The translations under genes and the position numbers were made by a program. Positions 62,957-64,000 of a stretch of 64,000 nt of DNA are shown piece by piece (the stretch's first letter is position 1; each line of letters starts with the position of its first letter). Source of the DNA: Oceanicella sp. SM1341 (GTDB lineage Bacteria; Pseudomonadota; Alphaproteobacteria; Rhodobacterales; Rhodobacteraceae); the NCBI RefSeq assembly GCF_003448965.1, contig NZ_QRGC01000019.1, positions 41,562 through 105,561 of the forward strand, written 5' to 3'. Under the pieces are notes generated by a model. It searched no databases. It saw only the letters and a program-made list of their open reading frames with translations, and was not told the origin of the DNA.

Positions 62957-64000
62957 TCAGGTGCCGCGGGGCTTGGCGCGGAGGGTGGGCTCGGCCTCGG
63001 TGGGGTCCTCGGGCCAGGGATGGCGGGGGTAGCGGCCGCGCATGTCCTTGCGCACGTCGGCATAGGAGCGGGCCCAGAAGCCGGGGAGATCGGCGGTCAC
63101 CTGCACCGGGCGGCCGGCGGGCGAGAGCAGTTCGAGCTGCAGCGGCAGCCGCTTCGGCCCGATCACCGGGTGTTCGGTGAGGCCGAACATCTCCTGCAGC
63201 CGCACCGACACCGAGGGCTGCTCGCCCGACCAGTCCACCGCCAGCTTCGTGCCGGTGGGCGCGGTGATATGCGCGGGCGCCAGCCGGTCGAGCGCCTGGC
63301 GGGCCTCCCAGTCGAGCAGGCTTTCCAGCGGGCCGAGCAGGTCGATGCGCCCGAGGTCCGCCGCCCGGCGCGCCCGACCCAGGTGCGGCTCCAGCCAGTC
63401 GGAGAGGCTGGCGAGCAGGCCCTCGGGGCTCATGTCCGGCATTTCCGCCCCCTGCCCGCGCAGGAACTCCACCCGGGCGGCGAGCAGCCGGGCCGGTTTC
63501 GACCAGTTCAGCGCCTCGAGGCCGAGATCGCGGGCGATGCCCTCGCGCATCGCGGCGGCGACGGCGGCCTGCGGCACGTCGCGCCACACCCGGTCCTCCA
63601 GCACCAGCGCGCCGAGCATGGAGCGGCTGCGCGCCACCACCGCGCGCTCGCGCCGCGACCAGTCGCAGACATCGACCTCGGCCAGCATGTCGGGGTGCAG
63701 GGCCTTGGCCTCGGCCTCGGAGAAGGCGGCGGCGAGGCGGATGCGCGCCTCGCGCTGGTCGCCGTCGAGGTCGAGCGCCACGAGCATGCGCTGCGCGGCG
63801 AGCGGGTCGGCGGCGTCGAGCACCGCGCCCTTGCCGCCGGAAAGGAGATAGCGCGGGTCGTCGCCGCGCCGGCGCAGGCCGATGCGGTCGGGCCAGGCGA
63901 GGGAGGCGAGCCCGGCGGGCGTGGGCGCCTCCCCCGGCTCGCGCGCGGCGCGGAAGGCGGGGTGGCGGGCAAGGCGCGTGGCCTCGGCGCGGATGCGCTC
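62957..64000 (-). CDS. hrpB: ATP-dependent helicase HrpB, C-terminal part (5' truncated by window)
   Basis: 347 residues of the 3' end are visible; the frame is open to the window edge, so the helicase core lies outside. Visible are the DEAH-helicase-associated region (LAWPDRIGLRRRGDDPRYLLSGG) and the HrpB C-terminal domain, ending LPGFWARSYADVRKDMRGRYPRHPWPEDPTEAEPT, which is diagnostic. HrpB homologues are DEAH-box RNA/DNA helicases; the cellular role is poorly defined outside a few species. Confidence 0.93.
   Translation of the reverse strand, partial: ERIRAEATRLARHPAFRAAREPGEAPTPAGLASLAWPDRIGLRRRGDDPRYLLSGGKGAVLDAADPLAAQRMLVALDLDGDQREARIRLAAAFSEAEAKALHPDMLAEVDVCDWSRRERAVVARSRSMLGALVLEDRVWRDVPQAAVAAAMREGIARDLGLEALNWSKPARLLAARVEFLRGQGAEMPDMSPEGLLASLSDWLEPHLGRARRAADLGRIDLLGPLESLLDWEARQALDRLAPAHITAPTGTKLAVDWSGEQPSVSVRLQEMFGLTEHPVIGPKRLPLQLELLSPAGRPVQVTADLPGFWARSYADVRKDMRGRYPRHPWPEDPTEAEPTLRAKPRGT

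Overview
The window is 64 kb of dense, strongly G+C-rich chromosomal DNA. It most likely comes from a free-living alphaproteobacterium of the Rhodobacterales (Rhodobacter/Roseobacter relatives). Support for this includes the gene order mutM - enoyl-CoA hydratase - rpsT - dnaA - dnaN - recF - gyrB, a GapR (DUF2312) nucleoid protein, a DUF3572 protein beside a PleD-type diguanylate cyclase, a zinc-ligand-free L31, two TRAP transporters, and C-terminal HrpB and NfuA proteins of alphaproteobacterial type. No rRNA, tRNA, CRISPR array, prophage or insertion sequence was recognised.

Layout. 1-5.1 kb: 3' part of carB, an EAL c-di-GMP phosphodiesterase, tdk and rpmE. 5.3-8.6 kb (minus strand): rimI, tsaB, nfuA (with a candidate Irr/iron box), a GNAT enzyme and trpS. 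8.7-13.8 kb: a rhomboid protease convergent with glnD-murJ. 13.7-18.1 kb: an LpoA-like lipoprotein divergent from rsmI-yraN-BON lipoprotein-gshB, which mirrors the enterobacterial lpoA/rsmI/yraN/dolP neighbourhood. 18.1-23.1 kb: an esterase, TRAP transporter no. 1 and a beta-hydroxyacid dehydrogenase. 23.2-25.5 kb (minus): ubiE-ubiB. 25.6-37.9 kb: mutM, crotonase, rpsT, rhodanese, dnaA-dnaN-recF, a glyoxalase-fold protein, gyrB and NDH-2. A perfect TTAA-N7-TTAA (CtrA-type) site lies in the AT-richer gap before dnaA.

38.1-45.5 kb holds a self-contained catabolic operon: a GntR/FCD regulator with its own palindromic candidate operator, TRAP transporter no. 2, a RutA-like flavin monooxygenase, a stand-alone V4R ligand-binding protein, a D-2-hydroxyacid dehydrogenase-like flavoprotein and an HpaI-type aldolase. 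The last four genes are nearly all translationally coupled and the operon ends in a 13-bp hairpin. The enzymes suggest import, oxygenation, oxidation to a 2-oxo acid and aldol cleavage of an unidentified carboxylate. This is the best candidate for an undescribed pathway.

45.5-49.9 kb contains gapR, a small membrane protein, a hydrolase and a glycosyltransferase whose divergent start codons overlap. Two large gene-poor gaps in this stretch carry an 18-copy heptanucleotide tandem repeat and two copies of a roughly 86-bp double-hairpin repeat. 49.8-57.1 kb: pleD, DUF3572, HAD proteins, a thioesterase, a three-gene HAD / membrane protein / patatin-lipoprotein operon and glutamate dehydrogenase.

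57.3-62.5 kb is a second coherent locus: a cyclophilin-like protein, a secreted cupin, a LysR regulator, a secreted double carboxymuconolactone-decarboxylase-fold protein, an F420-type NADP oxidoreductase, a cytosolic hydroxynitrile-lyase-type cupin and a RibD/DHFR-fold reductase. Identically spaced T-N11-A dyads (TGAGC-N3-GCTCA) precede both secreted genes, which points to one LysR regulon. The window ends in the 3' part of hrpB on the minus strand.
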